64,000 bases of DNA from positions 1,612,001 through 1,676,000 of the forward strand of contig NZ_JAFBCU010000001.1 in assembly GCF_016907875.1 (NCBI RefSeq), given 5' to 3'. Source of the DNA: Arthrobacter roseus. Its GTDB lineage: Bacteria; Actinomycetota; Actinomycetes; Actinomycetales; Micrococcaceae. Each line of letters begins with the position of its first letter. Positions within the stretch are counted from its first letter, which is position 1. The translations under genes and the position numbers were made by a program. Under the pieces are notes generated by a model. That model worked only from the letters and a program-made list of their open reading frames with translations, was not told the origin of the DNA and searched no databases. Positions 1 through 8,421 of this stretch are shown piece after piece.

Positions 1-1
1 G

Positions 2-298
2 GGTAGAGACGCGGTGACGCGCATCAAGGCGGAGGGAGCGCAGAGGAAAGCCGTTGGGCTGCTCGCGTTGGAGAGAGGGGTTCCGAGAGCGGACGTGAAC
101 GTCTTGGGAGCCGACGGCGGCGTCGTCGGGCGAACAACGTCCGGAACGTTCTCGCCAACGCTTCAGAACGGTATCGCGCTGGCACTTGTTGACCCCTCGG
201 TCCAGCTCGACGACGAGCTCGCGGTGGAAATTCGCGGAAGGAAGCTTGCAGTGCGTGTGGTTCGCCCCCCGTTTATCGAAACCGGAGTCCGCGGCTAA
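2..298 (+). CDS. gcvT: Aminomethyltransferase, glycine cleavage T protein (C-terminal part)
   Basis: The window opens inside this gene; the frame is open from base 2 and ends at TAA 296-298, giving about 98 C-terminal residues. The text resembles the GcvT C-terminal beta-barrel: GRDAVTRIKAEG, a GVPRADV segment and the conserved GRTTSGTFSPTLQNGIAL block. GcvT transfers the aminomethyl carbon from the H-protein lipoyl arm to tetrahydrofolate in glycine breakdown. The GTG at 14 is an internal codon, not the start. The rest of the gene, and any gcvP/gcvH neighbours, lie to the left. Confidence 0.88.
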   Translation, partial: GRDAVTRIKAEGAQRKAVGLLALERGVPRADVNVLGADGGVVGRTTSGTFSPTLQNGIALALVDPSVQLDDELAVEIRGRKLAVRVVRPPFIETGVRG

Positions 299-319
299 TA
301 CATCAAGCCATAGAAAGCA

Positions 320-350
320 GGAGGCACCCGGAATGAATACGGGTGCCTCC
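320..350 (+). terminator. Hairpin after gcvT
   Basis: An 11-bp perfect stem (GGAGGCACCCG at 320-330, CGGGTGCCTCC at 340-350) with a 9-nt loop starts 21 nt after the gcvT stop. It is followed by GGCGTTTAAG rather than a long T tract, so it is a plausible but not textbook intrinsic terminator. Confidence 0.7.
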
Positions 351-388
351 GGCGTTTAAGATGGGGTCTAGTAGTGAAAGGGGCAACG

Positions 389-1420
389 ATGTTAGATGCA
401 GGCGAGTTATACAGCGTTAACGCTGCGCTCGACCGAGCCAAGACACTGACAGGTCTGCCGATGATCGCGGGGTTTACCGGCTTCGCTGAGGCTGGGCAGG
501 TCGTGTCTCAAATCCGTACGGAACTTTTTGACTCCCTGGATCACGAACTTGTTGCAAGCTTCGACGCCGACCAGTTGCTCGACTACCGGGGTAGGCGTCC
601 CCGCATCACCTTTAAGGAGGACCACCTCACGGGGTACCGTCCGCCGAGACTTGAGCTGTACCGGCTGCACGATGGACTCGGTCAACCGTTCCTGTTTCTG
701 ACCGGATTTGAACCCGACTATCAGTGGGAACGATTCATCCGCGCAGTGCTGTTGCTCGTTGACGAACTGGATGTTTCATTTGTGACATGGACCCACTCCA
801 TCCCGATGCCGGTGCCGCATACTCGCCCCTTGGGGGTGACCGTGCACGGCAATCGGCCGGATCTCATCGAGGGCGCATCCACCTGGCGTCCGACGGCCGA
901 GCTCGCGGCGTCGGTCGGTCACCTTCTTGAAGTTCGTCTCGTTGAGGCAGGGCACGATGTTGTGGGCTACGTCGTTCACGTTCCCCACTACTTGGCCGAG
1001 GCAGAGTACCCGCAAGCGGCCGTCGCGGCCCTGGAGTATCTGGGCGCCTCAACGGCGCTAATGTTGCCCACTGACCGGCTTCGCGAAAGTGGTCGGGAAG
1101 TGGAGCGTCAAATTCGGGAACAGGTTGAAGGCTCCAACGATGTGATGGGCGTAGTCACGCGGCTGGAGCGCCATTATGACGAGCATGCTGAGAGTCGCGT
1201 CCGGCGTTCGTTGCTGGTCAAGGATAACGACGAGCTTGCGGACGCCGATGAGTTGGGTGCGGCAGTCGAGGCCTATCTTGCGTCGACAGATAGCCACGAG
1301 AGAACCCCCGGGGCCGCTGGGGACAGCTCCAGGATACTGGGTGAGGCAGCCCCGGACAGTGCCCCCGACTGTGATCTCACGGATCAGGTCGGTCCGACGC
1401 CGGACGGCGACGAAAGCTGA
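389..1420 (+). CDS. PAC2 family protein (proteasome assembly chaperone-like)
   Basis: A 343-residue protein with the PAC2 fold signature: an N-terminal MIAGFTGFAEAG segment, LLDYRGRRP, FLFLTGFEPDYQW and VTVHGNRPDLIEG. PAC2 proteins resemble eukaryotic proteasome assembly chaperones; the function of the actinobacterial single-domain form is unknown. ATG 389 is preferred over GTG 374 because GAAAGGGG (376-383) lies 5 nt upstream. The C-terminal ~50 residues are acidic, Ser/Pro-rich and probably disordered. The MFS gene follows after 8 nt, so the two are probably co-transcribed. Confidence 0.8.
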   Translation: MLDAGELYSVNAALDRAKTLTGLPMIAGFTGFAEAGQVVSQIRTELFDSLDHELVASFDADQLLDYRGRRPRITFKEDHLTGYRPPRLELYRLHDGLGQPFLFLTGFEPDYQWERFIRAVLLLVDELDVSFVTWTHSIPMPVPHTRPLGVTVHGNRPDLIEGASTWRPTAELAASVGHLLEVRLVEAGHDVVGYVVHVPHYLAEAEYPQAAVAALEYLGASTALMLPTDRLRESGREVERQIREQVEGSNDVMGVVTRLERHYDEHAESRVRRSLLVKDNDELADADELGAAVEAYLASTDSHERTPGAAGDSSRILGEAAPDSAPDCDLTDQVGPTPDGDES

Positions 1421-1428
1421 CGGGCACG

Positions 1429-2820
1429 GTGCATGCGGGACGGGATGGGTGGTCCACCGGTGGCAGGCGGGCCTGGTTCATCTGGGGCGCGGCAGTTTTT
1501 GCCTATCTCGTGGCCGTCACTCAACGGACCACATTCGGCGTGGCTGGCTTGGCTGCTACGGAACGGTTTGACGTCAGTGCTTCGATTCTCGCTATGTTCA
1601 CCGTGGTGCAGATTCTGGTCTACGCGCTGCTTCAGGTGCCTGTTGGTGTCCTAGTGGACAGGTTTGGCCCAAGAGCCATGATCGTCAGTGGCGCATTTTT
1701 GATGGCCTGTGGGCAGCTGATGCTAGCAACGGCGGATACCGTGTCGGAGGGCGTTGCCGGGAGGTTGCTCGTGGGTGCCGGTGATGCAACGACGTTTGTG
1801 TCTGCCTTGCGCCTGCTACCCGTTTGGTTTATCCCACGACGAATCCCTGTCATGACGCAATTCACCGGAATGGTAGGGCAACTCGGGCAAATCGTGAGCG
1901 TAGTTCCTTTTGCCGTCGTTTTGAGGTTTTTTGGCTGGGGACCTGCTTTTACTTCGGCGGCGGCATTGTCCGTTGTAGCTTTTGCCGTCAGTCTTGCAGT
2001 GATCAGGGATTCTCCAATTCGTGGACCGCGCCCGGCCTCGCCCTCCTGGCGTCAAACGGGTGAGTCACTTCAGGCAGTTTGGCGGGAACCGGGAACAAAG
2101 CTTGGTCTGTGGACGCACTTCACCACGCAATTTTCCGGGACAGTATTCGTCCTGATCTGGGGCTACCCTTATCTGGTCAGCGCTGAAGGCGTGAGACCAG
2201 CTATGGCCTCTGCACTGCTGACGCTTTTTGTGGTTGTGGGCATGGTCGTTGGCCCGCTCATGGGAGTCTGGGTCGGCAGACATCCGCTGCGCCGATCTAC
2301 TATGGTCATGGCAGTGGCAGGACTTATCGCTGCCGCGTGGGCCAGCGTCCTCTTTTACCCGGGTCCAGCGCCGCTTTGGCTGCTGATTCTTCTGATCATG
2401 GCCCTTGCTATAGGTGGCCCGACGTCGATGATTGCCTTCGATTTCGCCCGCACCTTCAATCGCCCGCATCATCTGGGGACTGCCACGGGTGTGGTGAACG
2501 TCGGCGGGTTCCTGGCTTCCCTGATCACTATGTATCTGATCGGCCTTATCCTCGATTTGCTGGTCGTCACCGGTTACTCAACGGATGGCCTCTACGGACT
2601 TGCCTCGTTTCGGATTGCGCTTGCGGTGCAGTTCATTGTGTTGGCGGTGGGCATCACAGGTTTACTGGTCATGCGAAAACGCACACGCGGGCAGCTCGCA
2701 CGGACCGGTGTCGTGGTCCCGCCGCTCAGGGTCGTAGTGGAACGCGAACGGCGCCGTCGTCAGTCGGCACGCCAGCTCAAGAACCGCCGGAGACGCCGGT
2801 CTCCTCCTCCACACCCCTGA
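1429..2820 (+). CDS. Major facilitator superfamily transporter
   Basis: 463 residues with about 12 hydrophobic segments. The MFS loop 2-3 motif is visible as GVLVDRFGPRAMIVSG, followed by GRLLVGAGDATTFVSALRLLP in TM4. The layout matches the NarK/OPA-like MFS group often annotated only as MFS transporter in actinobacteria; substrate cannot be assigned. The start is GTG 1429, 8 nt after the PAC2 stop. The C-terminal tail (last ~40 residues) is very Arg-rich and cytoplasmic by the positive-inside rule. Confidence 0.82.
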   Translation: MHAGRDGWSTGGRRAWFIWGAAVFAYLVAVTQRTTFGVAGLAATERFDVSASILAMFTVVQILVYALLQVPVGVLVDRFGPRAMIVSGAFLMACGQLMLATADTVSEGVAGRLLVGAGDATTFVSALRLLPVWFIPRRIPVMTQFTGMVGQLGQIVSVVPFAVVLRFFGWGPAFTSAAALSVVAFAVSLAVIRDSPIRGPRPASPSWRQTGESLQAVWREPGTKLGLWTHFTTQFSGTVFVLIWGYPYLVSAEGVRPAMASALLTLFVVVGMVVGPLMGVWVGRHPLRRSTMVMAVAGLIAAAWASVLFYPGPAPLWLLILLIMALAIGGPTSMIAFDFARTFNRPHHLGTATGVVNVGGFLASLITMYLIGLILDLLVVTGYSTDGLYGLASFRIALAVQFIVLAVGITGLLVMRKRTRGQLARTGVVVPPLRVVVERERRRRQSARQLKNRRRRRSPPPHP

Positions 2821-2901
2821 TGGCCCGGATCCAGACCCCCATTTATCCACATAGAGCCGTTCGTCCTGTATGAGGCGTGCCGTAGCCAGAAGACTATCCG
2901 T

Positions 2902-4134
2902 ATGACTACTTCAGCGAATAAGTTCAGCGTCGGATCACCCGCCGACATCTTGGGATACATCCCACATGCTCTCGGTTTTGTTCCCCAGGAGAGCATTGTG
3001 CTCATGACCGTTGGCTCCAAAATTCTAGGAGCCACCCTCAGGCTCGATCTTCCCAACCAGAACTTTTTGGAGTTCGCCATGCACGCCCACGGGTTCCTTA
3101 AACAGGACCGAACCTCCGACAGCGTGATTGCGGTGATTTACAGCGACAGGGAATCAGACGAGCCGGGATCACCACCACATGAGGAACTCATGCATTGCCT
3201 CGAACTGGTGCTTGAAACCGAAGGAATGCCGATCCAGGCGGCATGGCTCGTGGCCATGGGATTCTGGCGTGACTTCTATTGCGATGAGCAATGCTGCCCA
3301 TGGCCGGGGCAGCCGGTCACTGATGCGATGGACAGCAAGCTCAATGCAGAACTTATTTACAGGGGCAGCAGCTATGAAGAGTCCCTAGATGCTGCCGTCG
3401 TTCGTTCAGTGGCTGAACCATGGCGTAACCATGAAGCCGTTAGAAGCGGCTGCGAGACCTGGGCTCGAGCGCTGCAGAGCCGTTCGATGGACGATGAGCA
3501 ATTTCGCGCCGTGCTCAGCGTATGGGAGGTTGCGTTGCAACGTTCCGAGGAAGCACAGTGGATCGCCGATCAATCTGAAGTGGCCGCGTACTTGATTGCG
3601 TCACTGGAAAGTAAGGATATCCGCGATGCTGTACTGGTGCTTGCAGCGTCCAGCCCAGAGAATGCGATGGAAGGAGCGCGCGCCTGCAATTTGGTGAAAC
3701 CGGGACCCAGCAACTCGAATGCACTGATTCCATCAGCCCTCGTTGGCGCTTTGAAAACGTTGCCTCTCTCCCTCCGCGAACGCGACCATGCCATCGGCGG
3801 TAGACCCGAAGAGCTCTTCGCCGCCGTGCTTATCGGGACAACCACGACGCCACCGCTCTGGGCGCGGTTGGATCTTGCTTATAACCTGTTCCGGCTGCTC
3901 AATGCTGTGGCAACTGGAGAGCCACAGTGTGCACTGCTGACCATGCTTGGATGGATCGAGTGGGCCAGGGGGAGGGGATCACGCGCCGGTGGTTTCTTTG
4001 ACATGTGTTTGGCACAGGACCCGGACTACCGGTTGGCGTGGTTGCTCAACGAACTACTGAACCGAGGCCAGCTGCCTGTCTGGGCAACTGAACGGGAGAG
4101 CGCTTGGTCAGGTCATCGTGCACGCGCTGCGTAA
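2902..4134 (+). CDS. DUF4192 domain-containing protein
   Basis: 410 residues. The N-terminus (SPADILGYIPHALGFVPQES, then IVLMTVG) is the hallmark of DUF4192, an actinobacterial family of unknown function. The C-terminal third contains a TPR-like stretch (CALLTMLGWIEWARGRGSRA, then FFDMCLAQDPDYRLAWLL). No catalytic motif is evident. It precedes sigA, a position it often takes in Micrococcales. There is no Shine-Dalgarno before ATG 2902; AAGACT (2890-2895) ends 6 nt upstream, compatible with a leaderless start. Confidence 0.8.
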   Translation: MTTSANKFSVGSPADILGYIPHALGFVPQESIVLMTVGSKILGATLRLDLPNQNFLEFAMHAHGFLKQDRTSDSVIAVIYSDRESDEPGSPPHEELMHCLELVLETEGMPIQAAWLVAMGFWRDFYCDEQCCPWPGQPVTDAMDSKLNAELIYRGSSYEESLDAAVVRSVAEPWRNHEAVRSGCETWARALQSRSMDDEQFRAVLSVWEVALQRSEEAQWIADQSEVAAYLIASLESKDIRDAVLVLAASSPENAMEGARACNLVKPGPSNSNALIPSALVGALKTLPLSLRERDHAIGGRPEELFAAVLIGTTTTPPLWARLDLAYNLFRLLNAVATGEPQCALLTMLGWIEWARGRGSRAGGFFDMCLAQDPDYRLAWLLNELLNRGQLPVWATERESAWSGHRARAA

Positions 4135-4156
4135 GGACCGCGACGTCCGGAACCGA

Positions 4157-4186
4157 TTCTTGTCCAGTCCGGAATCGTGCGATAAT
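4157..4186 (+). promoter_or_regulatory. Candidate sigA promoter
   Basis: GATAAT (4181-4186) is preceded by TGC, giving an extended -10 (TGCGATAAT). Possible -35 elements are TTCTTG (4157-4162, 18-bp spacer) or TTGTCC (4160-4165, 15-bp spacer). Predicted transcription starts near 4193, leaving a leader of about 190 nt before the sigA GTG. Sequence pattern only. Confidence 0.5.
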
Positions 4187-4195
4187 GGACGCAGA

Positions 4196-4246
4196 GACCC
4201 GGTCGGGTCCGTGTTTCATGGCACCGAAAGTTCCCATATCGGGAAC
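4196..4246 (+). promoter_or_regulatory. Two short dyads in the sigA leader
   Basis: GACCC-GGTC-GGGTC (4196-4209) and GTTCCC-ATATC-GGGAAC (4230-4246) are both perfect inverted repeats just downstream of the candidate promoter. Either could be a protein operator or small hairpins in the long 5' untranslated region. The cognate factor is unknown. Confidence 0.35.
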
Positions 4247-4383
4247 AAATCGGTGGTCGGAACTGGTTGCTTCTTAATGAGGTGGGCAGTGACGCTCATC
4301 CATGATGACAATCACGGACTTGACAGGGTCATAGTGGTGTTCCCCGTCGGTAGCGCCGCAGCCCGCCGTATGAAAGGTTCTCT

Positions 4384-5757
4384 GTGTCGGCCAAAAAGAG
4401 CACAACAGTAGAAACTCCTGCCGTCGAGGATGCTGATTCCGCAGCACCGCGCGAAACGGCAAAGAAGTCTCCTGCCCGTAAGACCCCGGCGTCCAAGGGC
4501 ACCAAGAAGCCAGCCACCGCGGAGGCTGCTGCCAAGGCCGTAGTACCAGAGGAACAAAAGGACTCTGCCGCAGAATCTGGCGTCGCAGAGGCCAAGCCCA
4601 AGCGCGCACGCAAGGCAGCGGAGAAGCCGGCTAAGACACCCACCAAACGCACCAAGTCCCCGGACCCCGTGGATGAAGCGGCAGCCGAAGACGACCATGC
4701 TGCAGATGAGGGATCGGACCAGGAGTCACGGATCAGTGCCGAGAAGGCAGCAGCTGTTGCCAGTACGGCCGCCGCAACGGGATCTGGCTTTGTTTACTCA
4801 GACGCCGACGACGACGACGCACCCGCCCAGCAGGTTGTTTCGGCTGGTGCTACGGCAGACCCGGTCAAGGACTACCTGAAGCAGATCGGTAAAGTGGCAC
4901 TGCTCAACGCCGAGCAGGAAGTCGACCTGGCGCTCCGCATCGAGGCTGGGCTGTTTGCCGAAGATAAGATCGCTAAGAATTCAAGCATGGATTCGAAGTT
5001 GAAGCGAGAGCTCCAGCAGATCATCTTTGACGGAAAGCGCGCCAAGAACCACCTGCTTGAAGCCAACCTCCGCCTCGTTGTGTCTTTGGCCAAGCGCTAC
5101 ACCGGTCGTGGCATGCTGTTCCTGGATCTGATTCAAGAAGGCAACCTCGGGCTCATCAGGGCCGTTGAGAAGTTCGATTACACCAAGGGTTTTAAATTTT
5201 CCACCTACGCAACCTGGTGGATCCGTCAGGCAATCACCCGGGCCATGGCGGACCAGGCCCGGACCATCCGCATCCCTGTCCACATGGTCGAGGTCATCAA
5301 CAAACTCGCCCGGGTCCAGCGGCAAATGTTGCAGGATCTCGGACGTGAACCGACGCCAGAGGAGCTCGCACTCGAGCTCGACATGACTCCAGAAAAGGTC
5401 GTGGAAGTCCAGAAGTACGGTAGGGAACCGATCTCTCTGCACACACCCCTCGGTGAAGACGGCGATTCAGAGTTCGGTGACCTGATCGAGGATTCCGAAG
5501 CAGTGGTTCCCGCGGATGCTGTTAGTTTCACGCTGCTACAGGAGCAATTGCACTCAGTGTTGGACACGCTCTCCGAACGGGAGGCCGGAGTTGTTGCCAT
5601 GCGTTTCGGGCTGACAGATGGCCAACCGAAGACGCTTGACGAAATCGGTAAAGTTTACGGCGTTACTCGGGAGAGGATCCGCCAGATTGAGTCGAAGACC
5701 ATGTCGAAACTGCGGCATCCGTCCAGGTCTCAGGTTCTGCGGGACTACTTGGACTAA
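4384..5757 (+). CDS. sigA: RNA polymerase primary sigma factor
   Basis: 457 residues, group 1 sigma-70. Residues 1 to ~155 are a Lys/Ala/Pro/Glu-rich low-complexity extension typical of actinobacterial primary sigma factors. Region 1.2 follows ([20 protein letters not shown]). Region 2 contains [20 protein letters not shown] and the -10-binding [20 protein letters not shown]. Region 3 is near [19 protein letters not shown]. Region 4 has the -35-binding helix-turn-helix [20 protein letters not shown] and ends in [10 protein letters not shown]. The start is GTG 4384, with GAAAGG (4372-4377) 6 nt upstream. It directs housekeeping transcription and is closed by a very strong terminator. Confidence 0.96.
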   Translation: MSAKKSTTVETPAVEDADSAAPRETAKKSPARKTPASKGTKKPATAEAAAKAVVPEEQKDSAAESGVAEAKPKRARKAAEKPAKTPTKRTKSPDPVDEAAAEDDHAADEGSDQESRISAEKAAAVASTAAATGSGFVYSDADDDDAPAQQVVSAGATADPVKDYLKQIGKVALLNAEQEVDLALRIEAGLFAEDKIAKNSSMDSKLKRELQQIIFDGKRAKNHLLEANLRLVVSLAKRYTGRGMLFLDLIQEGNLGLIRAVEKFDYTKGFKFSTYATWWIRQAITRAMADQARTIRIPVHMVEVINKLARVQRQMLQDLGREPTPEELALELDMTPEKVVEVQKYGREPISLHTPLGEDGDSEFGDLIEDSEAVVPADAVSFTLLQEQLHSVLDTLSEREAGVVAMRFGLTDGQPKTLDEIGKVYGVTRERIRQIESKTMSKLRHPSRSQVLRDYLD

Positions 5758-5789
5758 TCAGCCTGATCCAACGCATGGCTGGCGTATGC

Positions 5790-5847
5790 ATTCTTAAAGG
5801 CCAGAGGCGCGTCCCCCTCGGGGAACGCGCCTCTGGCCTTTAAGAAT
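5790..5847. terminator. Strong bidirectional terminator between sigA and DUF7455 gene
   Basis: A perfect 22-bp stem (5790-5811 with 5826-5847) whose loop is itself largely paired (TCCCC/GGGGA). The outer arms carry AAAGG/CCTTT and AATTC-like A/T ends, so it can act on sigA transcripts and on the opposing gene that ends at 5878. Confidence 0.92.
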
Positions 5848-5877
5848 GACGGAGAGATCGCAAAAACGCCCTCGCGC

Positions 5878-6102
5878 CTAATCGTCCACGGAAACGGGTT
5901 CCTTCTCGTGAAGCCGGGCTGTCTCGTCCTGCCATTCAGCTGTCATGGGACGCAGGGTCGCTTCAACGGACCTTGCGTGGTGACCGCAGAACAACAGTTC
6001 CCCGGCTGATGATTCGAGCACTGCACGAACGTATGCCTGAGCGCCGCAGCGGTCGCAACGGTCGAGGCTGTTCAGTTCCCGGCTGGCTACTGCTGTTGTC
6101 AT
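5878..6102 (-). CDS. DUF7455-like small zinc-ribbon protein
   Basis: 74 residues. The core SLDRCDRCGAQAYVRAVL followed by GELLFCGHHAR provides a CxxC pair and a CGHH group, suggesting a one-zinc ribbon. Small proteins of this type beside sigA are common in actinobacteria and remain uncharacterised. ATG 6102 is chosen because GAGGAGGT lies 4 nt upstream, a near-perfect ribosome binding site; the longer open frame to 6393 lacks such support. It converges on sigA and diverges from parE. Confidence 0.78.
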   Translation of the reverse strand: MTTAVASRELNSLDRCDRCGAQAYVRAVLESSAGELLFCGHHARSVEATLRPMTAEWQDETARLHEKEPVSVDD

Positions 6103-6276
6103 GGTGACCTCCTCAGAATGCTGATACTCAATACAACCACCTCGCGCCACATTTTCTTCACATCCACGGCACTCTTTCGCTGTGCGCGTATCACGTTCAG
6201 ATAACGCGGACGCCTCAATGGTGCCACGCGGCACGCCGATGCTCGGTAGATGCACCGGAGCGAATAACGTGGAGGT

Positions 6277-8385
6277 ATGACACCTGGCTCTGAATATAAC
6301 GCGCGCCACCTCTCGGTCCTGGAAGGACTCGAAGCGGTGCGTAAGCGCCCTGGTATGTACATCGGGTCCACAGATTCGCGGGGCCTGATGCATTGCCTGT
6401 GGGAAATCATCGACAACTCAGTGGATGAGGCCTTGGCCGGGCACGGTCAGAGCATCACGGTAATCCTCCACCCGGATGCCTCCGTCGAGATCCATGACGA
6501 CGGTCGGGGAATCCCGGTGGACCTGGAACCCAAGACTGGATTGACCGGAGTCGAAGTGGTATTCACCAAACTGCATGCTGGCGGCAAATTCGGTGGCGGC
6601 TCGTACACGGCTTCCGGCGGGTTGCATGGAGTCGGTGCCAGTGTCGTCAACGCACTCTCATCCAGACTCGACGTTCAGGTTGACCGTTTGGGAAAGACGC
6701 ACCAGATGTCGTTTCGTCGGGGTGAGCCGGGGCGATTCATTGATAAGGGGAAGGCTCCGCGATACGGGGCGGATTTCGAACCGTTCCTGGATAGTTCACG
6801 GCTTGAAGTCGTCGCGAAGGCCAAGCGGGGAGTCACGGGTACTCGGATCCGCTACTGGGCGGATCATCAAATCTTCACGCCGGATGCAAAGTTCTCCTAT
6901 GAGGATTTGCAGGCCCGGGCCAGACAGACCTCATTCCTGGTTCCCGGACTGAAATTCACGCTGCGTGACGAGCGGAAATTACCGGGGACGCCGGGGGAGC
7001 ACGGCCCAGTGGAAGAAGTTTTTCAGCACGACGGCGGCCTTTCGGAGTTCGCGGATTACCTGTCCGCCGACAGCGCTGTCACAGAGATCTGGCGGTTGCA
7101 GGGATCCGGCAAGTTCAAGGAGTCGGTGCCCGTCCTTGATGCAAACGGTCACAGCAAGATGACCGAGGTGGAGCGCGAGTGCGAAGTAGACGTCGCAGTG
7201 CGGTGGGGTGTGGGTTATGAGACGACTCTGCGCAGCTACGTCAATATCATTGCCACGCCAAAAGGCGGAACACACCAAAGTGGCTTCGAGCAAGCGCTGC
7301 TGAAAACTTTTAGGAAGGTCATCGAAGCCAACTCCCGAAAATTGAAGGCTGGAAGTGACAAGATCGAACGCGACGATGTTTTCGCTGGCCTGACTGCTGT
7401 TTTGACTGTTCGTCTAGCTGAGCCTCAGTTCGAAGGACAGACCAAGGAAATTCTTGGCACGTCGGCGGTACGCTCTATCGTGTCCAAGATCGTTGAAAAG
7501 GAAATTTCGGCAAAGCTCAATTCGACGGCTCGGTCCGAGAAGGCACAATCGGCGCTGCTACTTGAAAAAGTAGTCTCTGAGATGAAGTCCCGCATTTCCG
7601 CGCGGGTACACAAGGAGACTCAGCGCCGCAAGAATGCTCTTGAGACCTCATCGCTTCCAGCCAAGCTTGCTGATTGCCGCATTGATGACAACTCTCGGTC
7701 CGAACTCTTCATCGTGGAAGGGGACAGTGCCCTCGGTACGGCCAAGCTAGCGCGGTCCTCGGATTATCAGGCGCTATTACCCATCCGCGGGAAAATACTC
7801 AACGTGCAGAAGGCTTCTGTCGGCGACATGCTCTCGAATGCCGAATGTGCAGCACTGATTCAAGTTGTGGGAGCAGGGTCAGGGCGAAGCTTTCAACTTG
7901 AGGCAGCGCGCTACGGGAAAGTCATCCTGATGACAGACGCCGACGTTGATGGTGCCCATATCCGCACGCTGCTCCTGACATTGTTCTTCCGCTACATGAG
8001 GCCCTTAGTGGACGCGGGTCGGGTATTCGCTGCTGTCCCGCCACTGCATCGTGTTGAGGTTATCAACCCCGGGTCGAAGGCAAACGAAACGCTTTACACG
8101 TATTCGGAAGCAGAATTGCGCAACATACTGGGTCAGTTGGAGAAGACGGGGCGCCGCTACAAGGAACCAATTCAGCGGTACAAGGGACTTGGCGAGATGG
8201 ATGCCGGACAGCTTGCTGAAACGACCATGGATCCACGACACCGAACACTGCGGCGCGTACGCATTCAGGAAGCAGAAGCAGCTGAACGAGTCTTTGATCT
8301 CCTGATGGGCAGTGACGTCGCTCCCCGCAAGGAGTTCATCGTTACCGGCGCAGCCCGTCTGGATCGTGAACAAATCGACGCCTGA
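6277..8385 (+). CDS. parE: Type IIA DNA topoisomerase subunit B (topoisomerase IV ParE-like)
   Basis: 702 residues. It has a GHKL ATPase domain (HLSVLEGLEAVRKRPGMYIG; EIIDNSVDEA with the catalytic Glu; DDGRGIPV; GLHGVGASVVNALS), a transducer domain, then a Toprim domain (EGDSALGTAK near residue 480, DADVDGAHIRTLLL near 554) and a C-terminal segment with RYKGLGEMDAGQL. The partner subunit A is encoded at 10956-13451. GyrB/GyrA are expected elsewhere in the genome, so this is read as the second, decatenating pair. GGAGGT touches the ATG with no spacing; TAACGT (6265-6270) ends 6 nt upstream, so a leaderless start is possible. The EGDSALG motif differs from the commoner EGDSAGG. Confidence 0.9.
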   Translation: MTPGSEYNARHLSVLEGLEAVRKRPGMYIGSTDSRGLMHCLWEIIDNSVDEALAGHGQSITVILHPDASVEIHDDGRGIPVDLEPKTGLTGVEVVFTKLHAGGKFGGGSYTASGGLHGVGASVVNALSSRLDVQVDRLGKTHQMSFRRGEPGRFIDKGKAPRYGADFEPFLDSSRLEVVAKAKRGVTGTRIRYWADHQIFTPDAKFSYEDLQARARQTSFLVPGLKFTLRDERKLPGTPGEHGPVEEVFQHDGGLSEFADYLSADSAVTEIWRLQGSGKFKESVPVLDANGHSKMTEVERECEVDVAVRWGVGYETTLRSYVNIIATPKGGTHQSGFEQALLKTFRKVIEANSRKLKAGSDKIERDDVFAGLTAVLTVRLAEPQFEGQTKEILGTSAVRSIVSKIVEKEISAKLNSTARSEKAQSALLLEKVVSEMKSRISARVHKETQRRKNALETSSLPAKLADCRIDDNSRSELFIVEGDSALGTAKLARSSDYQALLPIRGKILNVQKASVGDMLSNAECAALIQVVGAGSGRSFQLEAARYGKVILMTDADVDGAHIRTLLLTLFFRYMRPLVDAGRVFAAVPPLHRVEVINPGSKANETLYTYSEAELRNILGQLEKTGRRYKEPIQRYKGLGEMDAGQLAETTMDPRHRTLRRVRIQEAEAAERVFDLLMGSDVAPRKEFIVTGAARLDREQIDA

Positions 8386-8392
8386 TGCGCAG

Positions 8393-8410
8393 ACCCGGCT
8401 GAGGCTGGGT
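8393..8410. terminator. Short hairpin between convergent parE and M56 genes
   Basis: ACCCGGC (8393-8399) pairs with GCTGGGT (8404-8410), a 7-bp stem with one G-U pair and a TGAG loop, in the 36-nt gap between two convergent stops. There is no long T tract. Confidence 0.4.
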
Positions 8411-8421
8411 TCAAGCGATCG

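Noticed and set aside
6103-6393. N-terminal extension of the small zinc-ribbon protein
   Set aside because: The extension overlaps the parE start region, has no conserved residues, and the internal ATG 6102 has a near-perfect ribosome site.
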